This document shows, piece after piece, positions 5,608-5,775 of a stretch of DNA of 5,775 nt. A model generated the notes under the pieces. That model was not told where the DNA came from. It saw only the letters and a program-made list of their open reading frames with translations, and did no database searches. Location: NCBI GenBank assembly GCA_945494195.1, contig CALYVJ010000136.1, positions 1 through 5,775 of the forward strand, given 5' to 3'. Each line of letters opens with the position of its first letter. Within the stretch, counting starts at the first letter, position 1. The stretch comes from an uncultured Selenomonas sp. Lineage in GTDB: Bacteria; Bacillota; Negativicutes; Selenomonadales; Selenomonadaceae. The translations under genes and the position numbers were made by a program.

Positions 5608-5775
5608 TCAGAAGCTGTACGACAATGCAGCCAACAGGATATCATCATAACGGCCAAAAGTACCGTAATCCCCATCGCCCCAATGCTTGTCATACGGATT
5701 GAGTTTATAGTAAGCCATCTCAAAGTTGGTATTGGACGCCAGCATGATCTGCGTACCAAGACCCCAGCCGCGGGT
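5608..5775 (-). CDS. Outer-membrane porin/beta-barrel protein, C-terminal end only
   Basis: The last 55 codons of a gene whose beginning lies beyond the right edge of the window. The visible piece, beginning TRGWGLGTQIMLASNTNFEM and including AYYKLNPYDKHWGDGDYG, ends in ILLAALSYSF. Alternating hydrophobic residues, aromatic girdle residues and a terminal Phe are the mark of the last strand of an outer-membrane beta-barrel and its assembly signal. The style matches the putative porins of Negativicutes, which usually carry an N-terminal S-layer homology domain that tethers the outer membrane to the cell wall; that part cannot be seen here. It is followed 19 bp later by the secreted galactanase, so it may be the pore for galactan fragments or just a porin transcribed with it. 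The partial sequence allows no substrate call. Confidence 0.75.
   Translation of the reverse strand, partial: TRGWGLGTQIMLASNTNFEMAYYKLNPYDKHWGDGDYGTFGRYDDILLAALSYSF

Noticed and set aside
1..5775. CRISPR array, insertion sequence, tRNA or rRNA
   Set aside because: No regularly spaced repeats, transposase sequence, terminal inverted repeats, tRNA cloverleaf or rRNA core sequence could be seen on either strand.

Overview
The window most likely comes from a diderm member of the Firmicutes, probably a Negativicutes bacterium of the Selenomonas/Mitsuokella kind. This is inferred, not proven. The evidence is strong Firmicutes-style Shine-Dalgarno sites together with an outer-membrane beta-barrel C-terminus (last residue Phe), and a NirJ1/NirJ2 radical SAM pair of a type known from anaerobic Firmicutes.

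Layout. Positions 1-725 (+ strand) hold two small exported proteins of unknown function. The first is readable only if two opposite 1-base frameshifts, both in homopolymer runs, are corrected. A 19-bp perfect hairpin at 733-775 separates them from a convergent minus-strand operon. That operon runs tetR (3630-3025), nirJ1 (2984-1797), nirJ2 (1795-794), with 40 bp and then 1 bp between genes. A sigma70-type promoter lies upstream of tetR (3696-3724). A second minus-strand unit runs from the right edge: the last 55 codons of an outer-membrane porin, then 19 bp later a secreted GH53 endo-beta-1,4-galactanase (5588-4272). A hairpin at 3790-3822 ends this unit.

How the genes may work together. The porin and galactanase look like a co-transcribed pair for attacking pectic galactan at the cell surface and taking up the oligosaccharides. 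The two radical SAM/SPASM proteins resemble the last two enzymes of siroheme-derived heme (or heme d1) synthesis, AhbC/NirJ1 and AhbD/NirJ2. The TetR protein probably controls its own operon, but its ligand is unknown.

Most unusual points. The galactanase reading frame continues past its stop into the rest of an Ig-like domain and a CBM61-like galactan-binding module. It is broken there by two in-frame stops, each sitting where a Trp (TGG) is expected, and the module is also cut short at its C-terminus. Together with the homopolymer frameshifts in the first small gene, this means either real gene decay or phase switching, or sequence errors in the source assembly. The sequence alone cannot decide between them.
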